A stretch of 64,000 nt of DNA from Clostridiaceae bacterium AM27-36LB (GCA_003480725.1 QUJQ01000004.1:248001-312000); one strand, 5' to 3'; numbered from the stretch's first letter, positions 17,342 through 26,538 are shown. Notes: generated from the sequence alone by a model not told the origin. Numbers and translations are program-made.

Positions 17342-17821
17342 TTAAAATGCAAGCACCGCACTTTTTCCTGCACATACCTCCCCCTTTTTCAAAAATTGCA
17401 GGGATCCGAAACTATCAATCTCCGGTACCAGTACCATGGTTACCAGATTGTATCCCTTCTTATAGAGGGCTTCCCGATCCACCAGCACTGCCGGCGTACC
17501 GGCTTTCACTGGCTGATGCGCTTTTACCTGCACCTGAAATCCTTCCCCCTTTTCATTCACCGTGTCGATCCCGATGTGAACCAAAATCTCCGGTCCATCC
17601 GGCACTCTGACTCCGAAGGCATGACCTGTCTCCATTACAAAGCTTATCTCACCGTCCACAGGAACTACTATCTGATCTTTTTCCGGAATCACTGCTATGC
17701 CGTCACCGACCAGTTTTTCCGAAAAGACACCGTCGCCGACTTCCTCCAGAGAAATCGCCCGGCCATCTACCGGAGCGTAAATCTCCGTTTGCTGTTTCTT
17801 TTTCTTTAAAAATCCAAACAT
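17342..17821 (-). CDS. PTS EIIA, glucose (Crr) family
   Basis: A 159-residue cytoplasmic phosphocarrier. The fold signature is complete: IYAPVDGRAISLEEVGDGVFSEKLVGDG, then GPEILVHIGIDTV with the active-site His (about residue 101). The other conserved His is in METGHAFGV. It accepts phosphate from HPr and passes it to the EIIB domain of the EIICB encoded two genes downstream. It is the first gene of the operon. The short N-terminal lysine stretch (FLKKKKQQ) may contact the membrane. Confidence 0.92.
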   Translation of the reverse strand: MFGFLKKKKQQTEIYAPVDGRAISLEEVGDGVFSEKLVGDGIAVIPEKDQIVVPVDGEISFVMETGHAFGVRVPDGPEILVHIGIDTVNEKGEGFQVQVKAHQPVKAGTPAVLVDREALYKKGYNLVTMVLVPEIDSFGSLQFLKKGEVCAGKSAVLAF

Positions 17822-17845
17822 AGAACCTCCGGGTTATCATTGTCT

Positions 17846-17883
17846 AAAAACAAAAATGGCATGAGTGAAAAATCACTCATGCC
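17846..17883 (-). terminator. Leader terminator of the PTS operon
   Basis: GGCATGAGTGA pairs perfectly with TCACTCATGCC and is followed by a T-rich tract (minus strand). It precedes the EIIA gene and overlaps the first RAT element. Confidence 0.9.
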
Positions 17884-17900
17884 TGCAATTCAGTAACACG
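17876..17900 (-). promoter_or_regulatory. First RAT element, operon leader
   Basis: CGTGTTACTGAATTG followed by CAGGCATGAG on the minus strand matches the RAT pattern (GTTACTG ... GCAGGCA) and overlaps the 5' arm of the terminator at 17846-17883. Confidence 0.75.
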
Positions 17901-17912
17901 TGTTATGTACAT

Positions 17913-17941
17913 AATATACAATGTCATTTCATGTTTGTCAA
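17913..17941 (-). promoter_or_regulatory. Promoter of the alpha-glucoside PTS operon
   Basis: TTGACA (17936-17941) and TATATT (17913-17918) on the minus strand, 17 apart, directly before the RAT/terminator leader. Confidence 0.8.
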
Positions 17942-17986
17942 GTACTTTTTATATTTTGCCCAATCTGTCCTGCCCCCATTCAAACA

Positions 17987-19303
17987 TCACTCTTTACTAT
18001 AGCTGGTCCAGTAATAATAGAAGATATGATCTTTAATAATATAATATGGCACGCCGCCTGCTTCCAGATTGGTGATCAGGGACGGCACAGGAGCCCATGT
18101 ACGGAAGAACAGGCAATCGCCTACGTTGCTGGTTCCGTTTACAACAGCCTGTGCTGCATTCCAGCAGGATTCGGTGACAATATTTGGGATATCATCATCC
18201 TGCTCCGCCTGCAGGACCAGATCAAATCTTCCGGAGCCTGCCGGTTCAAACTGTCTGGACTGACGTAGTACACTCTCCAGAGAATTGGGATACAATGCAC
18301 TTCGTACACGGTTCATAATTACATAGCCAACAGCCAGCTGACCTTCGCTTCCCTGGTTGCCTGCCTCACAGTAGATCATGGTCGCAAGAAGAAGCATCTC
18401 ATAATCACTTAATGAAATCTCTCCACGGGAGATCTTCGGGTCACCGGCAATGATGGTCACCCCTTCCATATCAGCCGCCGCTTCCTGAGCTGCCCTGATC
18501 CGGGCCGCTTTCTCCTCCGCTGCTGCTTTCGCGATCAATTCATTCAAAAGCTGTGTCTTTTCCTTCACCAGCTCATTCATATCACTGATCTCGCCCTCTT
18601 TCTGCGCGATCATATCATTGTAACTGCTGAGCTTGGAACCCGCTGCTTTCTGCTGAGAAGCTACTTGCTGCTTCTTCTTTTCCGTCTCCTGCTTCATCAG
18701 ATCCAGAGCCTCTTTTTCATCGGACAGCTGGGCATACTGTTCCTCCAGCGCAGCCTTACTCTCCTGAAAATCCTGCAGGCGCTGTCTGTCATAGCTCATC
18801 ACGTCTGCCGAGAATTCCATCTGGTTCAGCATTTCTGACATACCGCCAGACAGTGCTGCCGTCAGATACAATGTCACGGAAACTGCCATAGAATCCTGTC
18901 CATTCTCATACATGTACTGAATTCTCTTCTTCATATCTTCATATTGCTTATCAAGCTCCGCCTGAGCCGCTTCTACTTCCGCCTGCTTATTTTCAACCTC
19001 AGCTTCTTTATCTTTAATATCATTATTCAATACAGAAATCTGTTCATTCAGGCTTCCTGTCTGCTTTTCCAGATTCTTAAGATAACTCTGTGTCTCCGCC
19101 TTTGCATTATTCAGATCATTCTTTGCCTTCTCTGCATCACTCTTCGCTTTTTCGGCGTCTTCCTTTTCCTTTTTGGTCTGATCGATCTGATTCTGCGTCT
19201 CCTCGCTGACTGCGTAAGCAATGCAGGTCGAAGAGCCCACGACCAGCGCAAGCAGCATACACACTATTCTTTTGCTCATGGTTGGCAGCAGCCTCTTCTT
19301 CAT
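17987..19303 (-). CDS. Cell wall hydrolase: coiled-coil plus SleB-type (Hydrolase_2) domain
   Basis: A 438-residue exported protein. The signal peptide spans about residues 1-31 (LLALVVGSSTCIAYA). A long PcsB-like coiled coil fills ~33-280 (E/K/A/Q-rich). The C-terminal ~130 residues form a Hydrolase_2 domain with TMIYCEAGNQGSEGQLAVGYVIMNRV, whose Glu is the expected catalytic acid. The family includes SleB spore-cortex lytic transglycosylases; the coiled coil instead suggests regulated wall cleavage in growth or division. It stands alone on the minus strand after trmL. Confidence 0.88.
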   Translation of the reverse strand: MKKRLLPTMSKRIVCMLLALVVGSSTCIAYAVSEETQNQIDQTKKEKEDAEKAKSDAEKAKNDLNNAKAETQSYLKNLEKQTGSLNEQISVLNNDIKDKEAEVENKQAEVEAAQAELDKQYEDMKKRIQYMYENGQDSMAVSVTLYLTAALSGGMSEMLNQMEFSADVMSYDRQRLQDFQESKAALEEQYAQLSDEKEALDLMKQETEKKKQQVASQQKAAGSKLSSYNDMIAQKEGEISDMNELVKEKTQLLNELIAKAAAEEKAARIRAAQEAAADMEGVTIIAGDPKISRGEISLSDYEMLLLATMIYCEAGNQGSEGQLAVGYVIMNRVRSALYPNSLESVLRQSRQFEPAGSGRFDLVLQAEQDDDIPNIVTESCWNAAQAVVNGTSNVGDCLFFRTWAPVPSLITNLEAGGVPYYIIKDHIFYYYWTSYSKE

Positions 19304-19323
19304 CGTAACATTTCCTCTTCTAC

Positions 19324-19821
19324 TTAATCCCAGTCGTAATTTCTCAGATGTCCGGTCAGTTCCATATTGGAAAATCCGTTCTGACGCAGTGCCTCATAAA
19401 CTACGATTGCCACAGAGTTTGACAGGTTCAGAGAACGGGTTCCCGGAAGCATGGGAATTCTCATGGAAGTTTCCTTGTTGTCATGCAGGATCTCCTCCGG
19501 GATTCCAGCACTCTCTTTTCCAAACATCAGATAACAATCCGGTTCAAAATGAACCTCCGTATAAGCTCTCGGTCCTTTGGTCGTTGCCATATAAATCTTT
19601 GCTCCAGGATTCTTCTCCAGGAACTCTTCATAATCAGCATATCTGGTCACATCCAGCTGATCCCAGTAATCCATTCCGGCACGTCGTAATTCTTTTTCTC
19701 CAAGGCGAAATCCCAGCGGTTCGATCAGATGGAGTCTTGTACCTGTTGCCATACAGGTACGACCAATATTTCCTGTATTTGCCGGAATCTCCGGCTCATA
19801 AAGCACTACATTCAAAGCCAT
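19324..19821 (-). CDS. trmL: tRNA (cytidine/uridine-34-2'-O)-methyltransferase
   Basis: A 165-residue SPOUT methyltransferase that modifies the wobble nucleotide of certain tRNA-Leu with S-adenosylmethionine. Diagnostic blocks: LYEPEIPANTGNIGRTC at the N-terminus, LMFGKESAGIPEEIL (cofactor knot) and RSLNLSNSVAIVVYEALRQ. Length and motif order match TrmL (YibK/CspR). It follows the aminotransferase gene by one base and is probably in one transcript with it and the Lrp gene. Confidence 0.94.
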   Translation of the reverse strand: MALNVVLYEPEIPANTGNIGRTCMATGTRLHLIEPLGFRLGEKELRRAGMDYWDQLDVTRYADYEEFLEKNPGAKIYMATTKGPRAYTEVHFEPDCYLMFGKESAGIPEEILHDNKETSMRIPMLPGTRSLNLSNSVAIVVYEALRQNGFSNMELTGHLRNYDWD

Positions 19822-19822
19822 G

Positions 19823-21001
19823 TTATTTATCCTTTTGTTCTTCTCTCAGACGGTCAATAAATTTCTGCATTCTTCCCAGTGCCTCTTTCAGATTCTCCAG
19901 GGAGTATGCATAGGAAATACGCAAGAACCCTTCTCCGCAATCTCCGAATGCAGTTCCTGGAACCACTGCCACCTTCTCTTCCATCAGAAAACGAGAAGCA
20001 AATTCTTCAGAAGTCATCCCAAACTCTTTGATACACGGGAAAATATAAAATGCGCCATAAGGCTCAAAGCACTCCAGTCCCATCTCTTTGAAGGCATGTA
20101 CCAGATACCGTCTTCTCTGGTTGTAAGCTTCTCTCATCATTGCCACATCGTCGTCACCGTTCCGAAGTGCTTCTACTGCCGCATACTGGCTGGTGGTCGG
20201 CGCACACATGATCGCATACTGATGAAGCTTCGTCATCTGCTCAATGATCTTTCTCGGACCACAGGCATAACCAAGTCTCCAGCCAGTCATGGCATAAGCC
20301 TTGGAAAATCCATTGATCAGGATGGTGCGTTCCTGCATGTCAGGAATGGATGCAATACTGACATGGTCTTCTTTATAGGTCAACTCACTGTAGATCTCAT
20401 CAGACAATACATACAGGTCTTTCTCAATAATCACCTTTGCAATCGCTTCCAGATCTTTCTGCTCCATGATTGCGCCGGTCGGATTGTTCGGAAACGGCAA
20501 TACCAGCAGTTTTGTCTTGTCTGTAATATGTTCCAGCAGCTCTTCCGGTGTCAGACGGAACTCATTTTCCGCTTTCAGTTCAATGATCACCGGTTTACCG
20601 CCTGCCATAATGGTACACGGTTCATAGGACACATAACTCGGCTGCGGGATCAGGACTTCCTCGCCTGGATTCAGCATCACACGCATAGCCATATCGATGG
20701 CTTCACTGCCGCCTACAGTCACCAGAATCTCATGTCTGTCATCATAGTCCACATGAACTCTGCGTCGAAGATAATTGGCGATCTCCTCTTTTAACTCCTT
20801 CAAACCTGCATTGGACGTATAAAAGGTACGGCCTCTCTCCAGAGAGTAGATACCCTCATCGCGGATATGCCACGGTGTATCAAAGTCCGGCTCGCCAACT
20901 CCCAGAGAAATCGCATCCTTCATCTCACTGACCAGATCAAAAAATTTACGGATTCCTGAAGGTTTAATATTTACAATCGTATCAGCTAACGGATTTCTCA
21001 T
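19823..21001 (-). CDS. PLP-dependent class I/II aminotransferase
   Basis: A 392-residue fold-type I aminotransferase. It starts MRNPLADTIVNIKPSGIRKF. The N-terminal arm has ISLGVGEPDFDTP, the cofactor region PFPNNPTGA, and the Schiff-base lysine lies in NGFSKAYAMTGWRLGY. The carboxylate-binding Arg is expected in EGFLRISYAY. Such enzymes use aromatic or aliphatic amino acids; the substrate cannot be assigned. Its start overlaps the stop of the Lrp-type regulator, so it may be the target or effector link of that regulator. Confidence 0.92.
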   Translation of the reverse strand: MRNPLADTIVNIKPSGIRKFFDLVSEMKDAISLGVGEPDFDTPWHIRDEGIYSLERGRTFYTSNAGLKELKEEIANYLRRRVHVDYDDRHEILVTVGGSEAIDMAMRVMLNPGEEVLIPQPSYVSYEPCTIMAGGKPVIIELKAENEFRLTPEELLEHITDKTKLLVLPFPNNPTGAIMEQKDLEAIAKVIIEKDLYVLSDEIYSELTYKEDHVSIASIPDMQERTILINGFSKAYAMTGWRLGYACGPRKIIEQMTKLHQYAIMCAPTTSQYAAVEALRNGDDDVAMMREAYNQRRRYLVHAFKEMGLECFEPYGAFYIFPCIKEFGMTSEEFASRFLMEEKVAVVPGTAFGDCGEGFLRISYAYSLENLKEALGRMQKFIDRLREEQKDK

Positions 21002-21480
21002 GGGGTCACCAACATCCTTTCATCTTTGGTCGGATTTACCATGACAGAACCATGATCTTTATATTTTTTCAGAATGAAATGAGTCGCTGTACTTAAGACG
21101 GACTCCTGGGTAGACAGCTTCTCAGATACGAACTGAGCCACACCGCGCATGGTCTTTCCTTCAATCATAACCATAAAGTCAAATCCACCAGAGATCAGGT
21201 AGACACAGTCTACCTCCGGGTAGTTGTAGATACGCTCAGCAATCTTATCAAATCCAAGTCCTCTCTGCGGAGTTACTTTTACCTCAATCAGTGCGGTCAC
21301 CTTCTCAGAACTGGTCTTATCCCAGTCGATCAGCGTGTGATATCCACAGATCACACCTTCTTTTTCCATCTGTGCGATCTCATTTGCAATAGTTGCCTCG
21401 TCCGTTCCCAGCATAATAGCCAGATCTTTTAAATCTACACGGCTGTTGCGCTCAATATATGTCAAAATCTTCTCTCTCAT
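20998..21480 (-). CDS. Lrp/AsnC-family transcriptional regulator
   Basis: A 160-residue regulator with an N-terminal winged HTH (~1-60; LTYIERNSRVDLKDLAIMLG...DEATIANEIAQMEKEGVI) and a C-terminal RAM/AsnC ligand domain (~65-150; ALIEVKVTPQRG, VYLISGGFDFMVMIEG). ATG 21480 is chosen because GAGAGGGG lies 7 bases upstream; a frame from 21504 adds eight residues without a site. It shares a four-base overlap with the aminotransferase, implying control of amino-acid metabolism. Confidence 0.9.
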   Translation of the reverse strand: MREKILTYIERNSRVDLKDLAIMLGTDEATIANEIAQMEKEGVICGYHTLIDWDKTSSEKVTALIEVKVTPQRGLGFDKIAERIYNYPEVDCVYLISGGFDFMVMIEGKTMRGVAQFVSEKLSTQESVLSTATHFILKKYKDHGSVMVNPTKDERMLVTP

Positions 21481-21534
21481 TTTGGTTCCCCTCTCTTTAA
21501 TCATTCAGAATCACATGTCCACGGCTCTGAATGA

Positions 21535-22521
21535 TTACTCATATATCTTATATAATTCATCGGTCTTTGGTCTTTCCAGGAAGGCAGTATCCTCCCCGTT
21601 CAGGATTTTTTTCGCTTTTCCTTCTACAAAACGACCGATCACGGCCGCATGAATCCCTTCTTTTTCCAGCTCTCTGACCAGCCCGTGTCCGTCGGGCGCA
21701 GCCATCAGCATACAACCACTGGAAATCAGCAGATATGGATTCAGTCGAAAAGCTTCGCATAATTCTACGGTTTCCTGACGGATGGGAATGGATTTCAGAT
21801 CCACTTCCAGACCGATGCCGGATGCCTCTGCCATCTCCCAGAGTGCTCCGTAGATACCGCCTTCTGTCACATCATGCATGGCGCTGACGCCATGCTTCAC
21901 CGCGACTGCAGCCTCCGGAACTACTGACAGGTATTGATCAAAGGATTTTACCGTCTCCACAAAAGATCTGGAAAAACGGTTCAGCAGCTCCTCTTCTTTT
22001 TCTCTGGCAACAATAGAAGTTCCCTCGATACCGATCCATTTCGTCGCAATGATATCATCGCCCACATGGGCTCCCCCAGTAGTCACCAGTTTGTCTTTCT
22101 GAACTTTTCCAACGCCTGTCACAGAGATGACCGGCTGATTCACGACCGCTGTGATCTCCGTATGTCCGCCCATAATCTGAATATTCAGCTTACCACAAGC
22201 TTCATCCACTTCCTGCATCAGGGTACGGATCAGCGGTTCGTCCGCGCTTGGCGGCAGCAACACAGTCAACAGCATTGCCACTGGCTCTGCACCGGCACTT
22301 GCCAGGTCATTTGCCGTGATCTGGACTGCAAGTGACCCCATATTTTTCTCTGTACCGGTGATCGGGTCTGTGGAAAATACGAACACTTCTCCAGGTGCCA
22401 GTTCCATAGCCGCGCAGTCCTCGCCCACGCCGGCTCCTACCAGTACCTCCGGTCTCTTCGTATGAATCTGTTTGAAAATGGAGCGTTTCAGTACGCTCTC
22501 CGGTACTTTACCAATTTCCAT
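21535..22521 (-). CDS. AIR synthase-related protein (PurM/HypE/ThiL fold)
   Basis: A 328-residue protein with the two-domain AIRS fold. The N-terminal part has VGAGVGEDCAAMEL and FSTDPITG plus ITANDLASAGAEPVAMLLTVLLPP. The C-terminal part has MHDVTEGGIYGALWEMAEASG, and LISSGCMLMAAPDG follows. It is HypE-like in sequence, but no hydrogenase maturation genes are nearby and no HypE C-terminal Cys tail is present. It probably binds ATP; the reaction is unknown. It lies between the Lrp gene and the VanW gene. Confidence 0.85.
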   Translation of the reverse strand: MEIGKVPESVLKRSIFKQIHTKRPEVLVGAGVGEDCAAMELAPGEVFVFSTDPITGTEKNMGSLAVQITANDLASAGAEPVAMLLTVLLPPSADEPLIRTLMQEVDEACGKLNIQIMGGHTEITAVVNQPVISVTGVGKVQKDKLVTTGGAHVGDDIIATKWIGIEGTSIVAREKEEELLNRFSRSFVETVKSFDQYLSVVPEAAVAVKHGVSAMHDVTEGGIYGALWEMAEASGIGLEVDLKSIPIRQETVELCEAFRLNPYLLISSGCMLMAAPDGHGLVRELEKEGIHAAVIGRFVEGKAKKILNGEDTAFLERPKTDELYKIYE

Positions 22522-22532
22522 ATTACGATCTC

Positions 22533-23966
22533 CTATTGTGCAGGTACTGCCGCTGCTATATTGGCATCTGCCAGAGCTTCATCCTGTGCGGCAATCGCTG
22601 CACGCAGATTCTCCGATAAAGTCGGATCTCCTGCTGTTCCGTAAGTCACCACTCGATTAGTGCCCTTATAAGTACTCTTATTAACTTTTATACGGTCTGT
22701 CTCCACACCATTTACTTTCACGATCTTATAAAGCTCTGCCACATATCCGGAGCTTCCCTTACTGCTGACCGCCTTGTATCCGATTCCCTGTCCGGCATCT
22801 TCCTGAAGGATCGTTGTCGCCGGAGTCTCGCTGACCATCTGGCTCTCAAACGAAATGGTCCGGTTCTTGTCACGGGTCTCTTTCCCGTAAATATTAAAGG
22901 TGATCTTCTTATCGGATGTGGTATATCCCTCAATATAGATCGGGTATTCTGTCGAATTCACAAACTTAAAATCCTTATAGGTTCCGGCGATTGCCGCATC
23001 TTCTGACAGATCTACATAATGGACCGTCATGGAATGCGGAGAACGCTCTGTCACATTCAGTTCTGCACGCAGAACAGCATTATACAGAGTCGTGGATACC
23101 TGACAGATACCACCGCCCATACTGTCAACAACTTCACCGTTCAGATAGGAACCTGCCATAGCATAACCATTAGCCTCAGTAAATGGTGAGACTGTCTCAT
23201 AAGCAGAGAACTCTTCTCCCGGATACAGAACGGTTCCATTGATATGACTGGCACCGCTGCTCACATTTTTACAACGATTAGAACCTGAAGTAGAAAAGCT
23301 GGTCGTAAAGCTTCCCAGCAGATCTTTAATATTTGCCAGTTCTTCTGCGCTTCCCTCCGGTTTTGTGACCTGAGTCTCGAGATTCAGCACTTCCGTATTG
23401 TCAGAAGTCCAGCTGTTTTCCAGATAATCGGAAATGGTTCTGACTGCGGAATCCACATTCAGTTCCAGTCCTTCCGTTCCTGCCACAAAATTAAAAGCTC
23501 CGTTTTCACGGGTCAGGGACGCATTCTGTGCTTTCTTGTCGTATTTTGTGCAGTTGTTCTCCACATAGGTGCGGACCGTATCCTCATTAGTCTGCCAGCT
23601 CAACGGAAATGTCTTGCCGGAATGCTGCAGATCCTTCTGATCTTTGTAACGCTTCACAATATTTCCTGCATGACCGACTCCGATAGCCTCATCCACCAGA
23701 TCCTCATTGTCAAATGTTACGCCAAGATCAGACAGCTTTGCTTCTATCACATTGTCGCCGATCCCAAGCTTGATGGACTGTCCGCCCAGATTTTTTTCAT
23801 AAGATTCCAGTGCCGCCAGTGCTTCTTCCCTGGTCATGCCAGACACATCCAGCTTGTCAATGCTGACGCCTTTCAAAATCGTCTCTCCTGCAGCGCAGAC
23901 TGTCATGGAGCTTGTCATGGCAAGCAGACAGATGGCCAGGAGAAGGCTCCCTTTCCATTTTTTCAT
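22533..23966 (-). CDS. VanW family exported protein with peptidoglycan-binding repeats and G5-like end
   Basis: A 477-residue exported protein. The signal peptide ends near residue 25 (SSMTVCAAG). Two PG_binding_4-type repeats fill ~30-215 (VSIDKLDVSGMTREEALAALESY). The VanW domain follows at ~225-350 (SGASHINGTVLYPGEEFSAYETVSP; GGGICQVSTTLYNAVLRAELNVTERSPHS). A C-terminal G5-like region and an Ala-rich tail complete it. VanW proteins act at the wall, but their reaction is unknown. It is not linked to a vancomycin resistance cluster here. Confidence 0.9.
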   Translation of the reverse strand: MKKWKGSLLLAICLLAMTSSMTVCAAGETILKGVSIDKLDVSGMTREEALAALESYEKNLGGQSIKLGIGDNVIEAKLSDLGVTFDNEDLVDEAIGVGHAGNIVKRYKDQKDLQHSGKTFPLSWQTNEDTVRTYVENNCTKYDKKAQNASLTRENGAFNFVAGTEGLELNVDSAVRTISDYLENSWTSDNTEVLNLETQVTKPEGSAEELANIKDLLGSFTTSFSTSGSNRCKNVSSGASHINGTVLYPGEEFSAYETVSPFTEANGYAMAGSYLNGEVVDSMGGGICQVSTTLYNAVLRAELNVTERSPHSMTVHYVDLSEDAAIAGTYKDFKFVNSTEYPIYIEGYTTSDKKITFNIYGKETRDKNRTISFESQMVSETPATTILQEDAGQGIGYKAVSSKGSSGYVAELYKIVKVNGVETDRIKVNKSTYKGTNRVVTYGTAGDPTLSENLRAAIAAQDEALADANIAAAVPAQ

Positions 23967-23983
23967 AATCTCTCCTCCTCATC

Positions 23984-24088
23984 CTACATAGCGTAGGTAA
24001 AAAGCGGAAGAATCATCGCAATAATCACAATTGCAATAATGACTGCCGCAATTTTCCTTCTGTTTTTATGATCGTAAAAATTCATCAT
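23984..24088 (-). CDS. Small single-helix membrane protein, 34 aa
   Basis: On the minus strand ATG ATG opens MMNFYDHKNRRKIAAVIIAI followed by VIIAMILPLFTYAM: a basic N-terminal patch and one hydrophobic helix. It overlaps the end of the exonuclease gene by four bases and precedes the VanW gene by 17 bases, so it is positioned as an operon member. A weak site (AGAGGA) precedes it. I recognise no family. Confidence 0.55.
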   Translation of the reverse strand: MMNFYDHKNRRKIAAVIIAIVIIAMILPLFTYAM

Positions 24089-24828
24089 ATCCTCTTCTCT
24101 CTTTCCTTTCGCTCTCTCCCCGGGATCCTTCCATATTGAAGGATGATCTTATCGATCATACGGGAAGCCTCACTTCGCGTCATATCCTCAATGCGGATAT
24201 TCGTTTCTATTCTATGATATTTCAGCAAATCATTCAAGTAGGCTTTTTGTGATTTCGCAATAGGACTCTGCTTCTTAGCCGAATACACCAGCGGATAAAG
24301 GGTAAATTCTTCCGGAGCTGTCTCTTTGAACGCTTCCCACATATGCCACAGCAGAAAATGTGTGGATAGCGCATCATCCAATGCCCGGTGGGAATTGCCA
24401 GGATCTACCTGATAATAAGCACACAGATCCGGCAGTCTCCGTGACGGAAGATCTGGCAGCAGCTTTCTTGCAATCTTCAGTGTATCCAGAGCTTCCCGTT
24501 CAAAAGTCAGACCCTGATTCACCGCTGCCTGCTTCAAAAATCCAAAATCAAAGGACACATTATGTCCAAGAATCGGTAACTCCCCACAAAATTCCAGGAA
24601 TTCCGGGATTGCCTGCTCTGGCCGCTTACCGCTTAATCGCATCTCATCGGTGATCCCTGTCAGTTCTGTGATCCGCTCCGGAACTTCCACACCGGCATCA
24701 ATAAAGGTCTGGTAGGTCTCTTCTACTTTTCCATTGAGGATCCGTGCAGCTCCGATCTCCAGCAATCGGTCTCTGGCCGGATTAAGACCCGTGGTCTCCA
24801 CGTCCACTGCAATATAATCTCTGATCAT
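24085..24828 (-). CDS. 3'-5' exonuclease, DnaQ/PolC-epsilon (DEDDh) family
   Basis: A 247-residue protein with a DEDDh exonuclease domain in ~1-165: YIAVDVETTGL (Exo I, D and E), LGHNVSFDFGFL (Exo II), and SHRALDDALST (Exo III, H and D). The C-terminal ~75 residues are basic and contain a short helical segment (EASRMIDKIILQYGRIPG) that may bind DNA or a partner. Its length is that of stand-alone proofreading or repair nucleases. The start overlaps the radical-SAM stop by four bases. Confidence 0.9.
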   Translation of the reverse strand: MIRDYIAVDVETTGLNPARDRLLEIGAARILNGKVEETYQTFIDAGVEVPERITELTGITDEMRLSGKRPEQAIPEFLEFCGELPILGHNVSFDFGFLKQAAVNQGLTFEREALDTLKIARKLLPDLPSRRLPDLCAYYQVDPGNSHRALDDALSTHFLLWHMWEAFKETAPEEFTLYPLVYSAKKQSPIAKSQKAYLNDLLKYHRIETNIRIEDMTRSEASRMIDKIILQYGRIPGRERKEREKRI

Positions 24829-26471
24829 CCCAGCACCTCCACATGTGCATCGTTGGTCAGCGGATTTCTTCTGGCATAATCAAACAGCACAAACACCGGC
24901 TGACTATCCCTTGTGAAAATCTCAATATGCACCTGCTTTCCGTAAATCTTTTCATATTCCCGCAGCTGTTCTTTATAAGGCGACCGATCCGCTGCAAATG
25001 CCGGACGGCTCTTCAGACGTTCTCTGGCATACAGATCAAAAATCATACATTGGTCATAGACCGGATCTGCCCAGTCCTTTTCAGAAATGAACTCTCGCAG
25101 GATCTCATACCGTGCCATCCGTGAATGGCTGATCTTGCTGTAACCTTTTCGATCATAAAATTCCGCCAGTTCCACAAAAAATGCAAATGGCGATCCATAA
25201 TTTTTCAAAATTTCTTCCAGAGTCTTCTCATATTGATGGCTGTTGTAGTAAAGCTCTACCATCTCTTCCACCCCTTTGAGGAGCAACAGATCTTTATAGG
25301 GAAGCCAGGGCGTTGACAACACCTCATAAGGTGCCTTGTCATGGCAGATGATACCATATTGCTGTGCCATACGATGGATCTTGGTTCCCCGAAGCACTTT
25401 TAAAAACCCCAGCTGAAGCTGCTCTGGCTCCATGGCAAATACATCATCAAATGATTTATGAAAGCTATCCAGATCTTCCCCTGGAAGTCCTGCGATCAAA
25501 TCCAGATGCTGGTGAATATTTCCAAAGCTCTTCACCTTCGCAGTCACATTTCTGACCAGATCAAGATCCATCACGCGGTCGATCTCATGAACCGTCTCCA
25601 TATTCGTAGACTGCACACCAATCTCCAGCTGGATCAACCCTGGCCGCATCTGCTCCATGATCGCCAGTTCTTCTTCCGTGATCAGATCCGCTGCAATTTC
25701 AAAATGGAAGTTCGTGATTCCATTATCGTGATCCAGGATCCACTGCCACAGATCCACAGTCCGCCTGGGATTACAGTTAAAAGTTCGATCCAGGAATTTC
25801 ACCTGAGGCACCTTTGCCTGCAGGAAAAATCCCAGTTCCTTCTTCACCAGATCAAGGCTTCGGAATCGAAGCTTCTTCTCCAGAGAAGACAGACAGTACG
25901 CGCAGCGGAACGGACAACCTCTGCTGGACTCGTAATAGATAATCTTATGAGAGAAATCTTCCAGGTGATCATAGACAAAAGGAAGTTCATCCATATTGGC
26001 CGGAGCACCATCCTCATTGATCTGAAGTTCTCCATGATCATTCCGGTAAGTGATACCGGCAATCGTCTGAAAGGAACCTGTTCCTTCTATATATAGTGAC
26101 GCAAGTGCCGGAAATACCGTCTCACCCTCTCCCCTCATGACACCGCGCACTTTCGGATATTCCATAAGAAATGCTTCCGCATCATAGGACACTTCCGGAC
26201 CGCCCGCCCAGATCTCTGCCAGAGGCAATACTTTGGGCAGTTCCTCAATCAGTTCGCCCACCATGCGCCGATTCCAGATATAAGTAGAAAAGGCAATCAC
26301 ATCCGGCTGTTTTTTATAAATATCTGCCAGGATCTCATCCGGCTGCTGATTGATCGTGTACTCGGCGATCTCGATCTGATCTCCGTACTTGGCCGTCACT
26401 GCCTTAAGATTATAGACTGCCAGATTGGAATGAATGTATTTTGCATTGATTGCTGTAAGTAAAATCCTCAT
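24825..26471 (-). CDS. B12-binding-domain radical SAM protein (DUF4080)
   Basis: A 548-residue protein. A cobalamin-binding-like Rossmann domain fills ~1-140 (LLTAINAKYIHSNLAVYNL, VIAFSTYIWNRRM, WAGGPEVSYDAEAF). The radical SAM domain starts at the cluster motif CPFRCAYC (CxxxCxxC, ~200) and extends to ~400. The C-terminal part is the DUF4080 region. The usual cobalamin-binding DxHxxG is not evident, so B12 use is doubtful. Substrate unknown. It is the first gene of a leftward cluster with the exonuclease and small membrane protein. Confidence 0.88.
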   Translation of the reverse strand: MRILLTAINAKYIHSNLAVYNLKAVTAKYGDQIEIAEYTINQQPDEILADIYKKQPDVIAFSTYIWNRRMVGELIEELPKVLPLAEIWAGGPEVSYDAEAFLMEYPKVRGVMRGEGETVFPALASLYIEGTGSFQTIAGITYRNDHGELQINEDGAPANMDELPFVYDHLEDFSHKIIYYESSRGCPFRCAYCLSSLEKKLRFRSLDLVKKELGFFLQAKVPQVKFLDRTFNCNPRRTVDLWQWILDHDNGITNFHFEIAADLITEEELAIMEQMRPGLIQLEIGVQSTNMETVHEIDRVMDLDLVRNVTAKVKSFGNIHQHLDLIAGLPGEDLDSFHKSFDDVFAMEPEQLQLGFLKVLRGTKIHRMAQQYGIICHDKAPYEVLSTPWLPYKDLLLLKGVEEMVELYYNSHQYEKTLEEILKNYGSPFAFFVELAEFYDRKGYSKISHSRMARYEILREFISEKDWADPVYDQCMIFDLYARERLKSRPAFAADRSPYKEQLREYEKIYGKQVHIEIFTRDSQPVFVLFDYARRNPLTNDAHVEVLG

Positions 26472-26538
26472 AATTTATTTCTTTCTTCTTAATGATTTTT
26501 ATAAATCCTTTATTTGTACGCCACAATTTGGTCACATT

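Noticed and set aside
21535..22521. Hydrogenase maturation protein HypE
   Set aside because: The fold is similar, but the expected C-terminal Cys motif and neighbouring hyp genes are absent.
22533..23966. Vancomycin resistance gene
   Set aside because: VanW-domain proteins are common wall proteins in clostridia; no vanHAX or vanRS genes are nearby.
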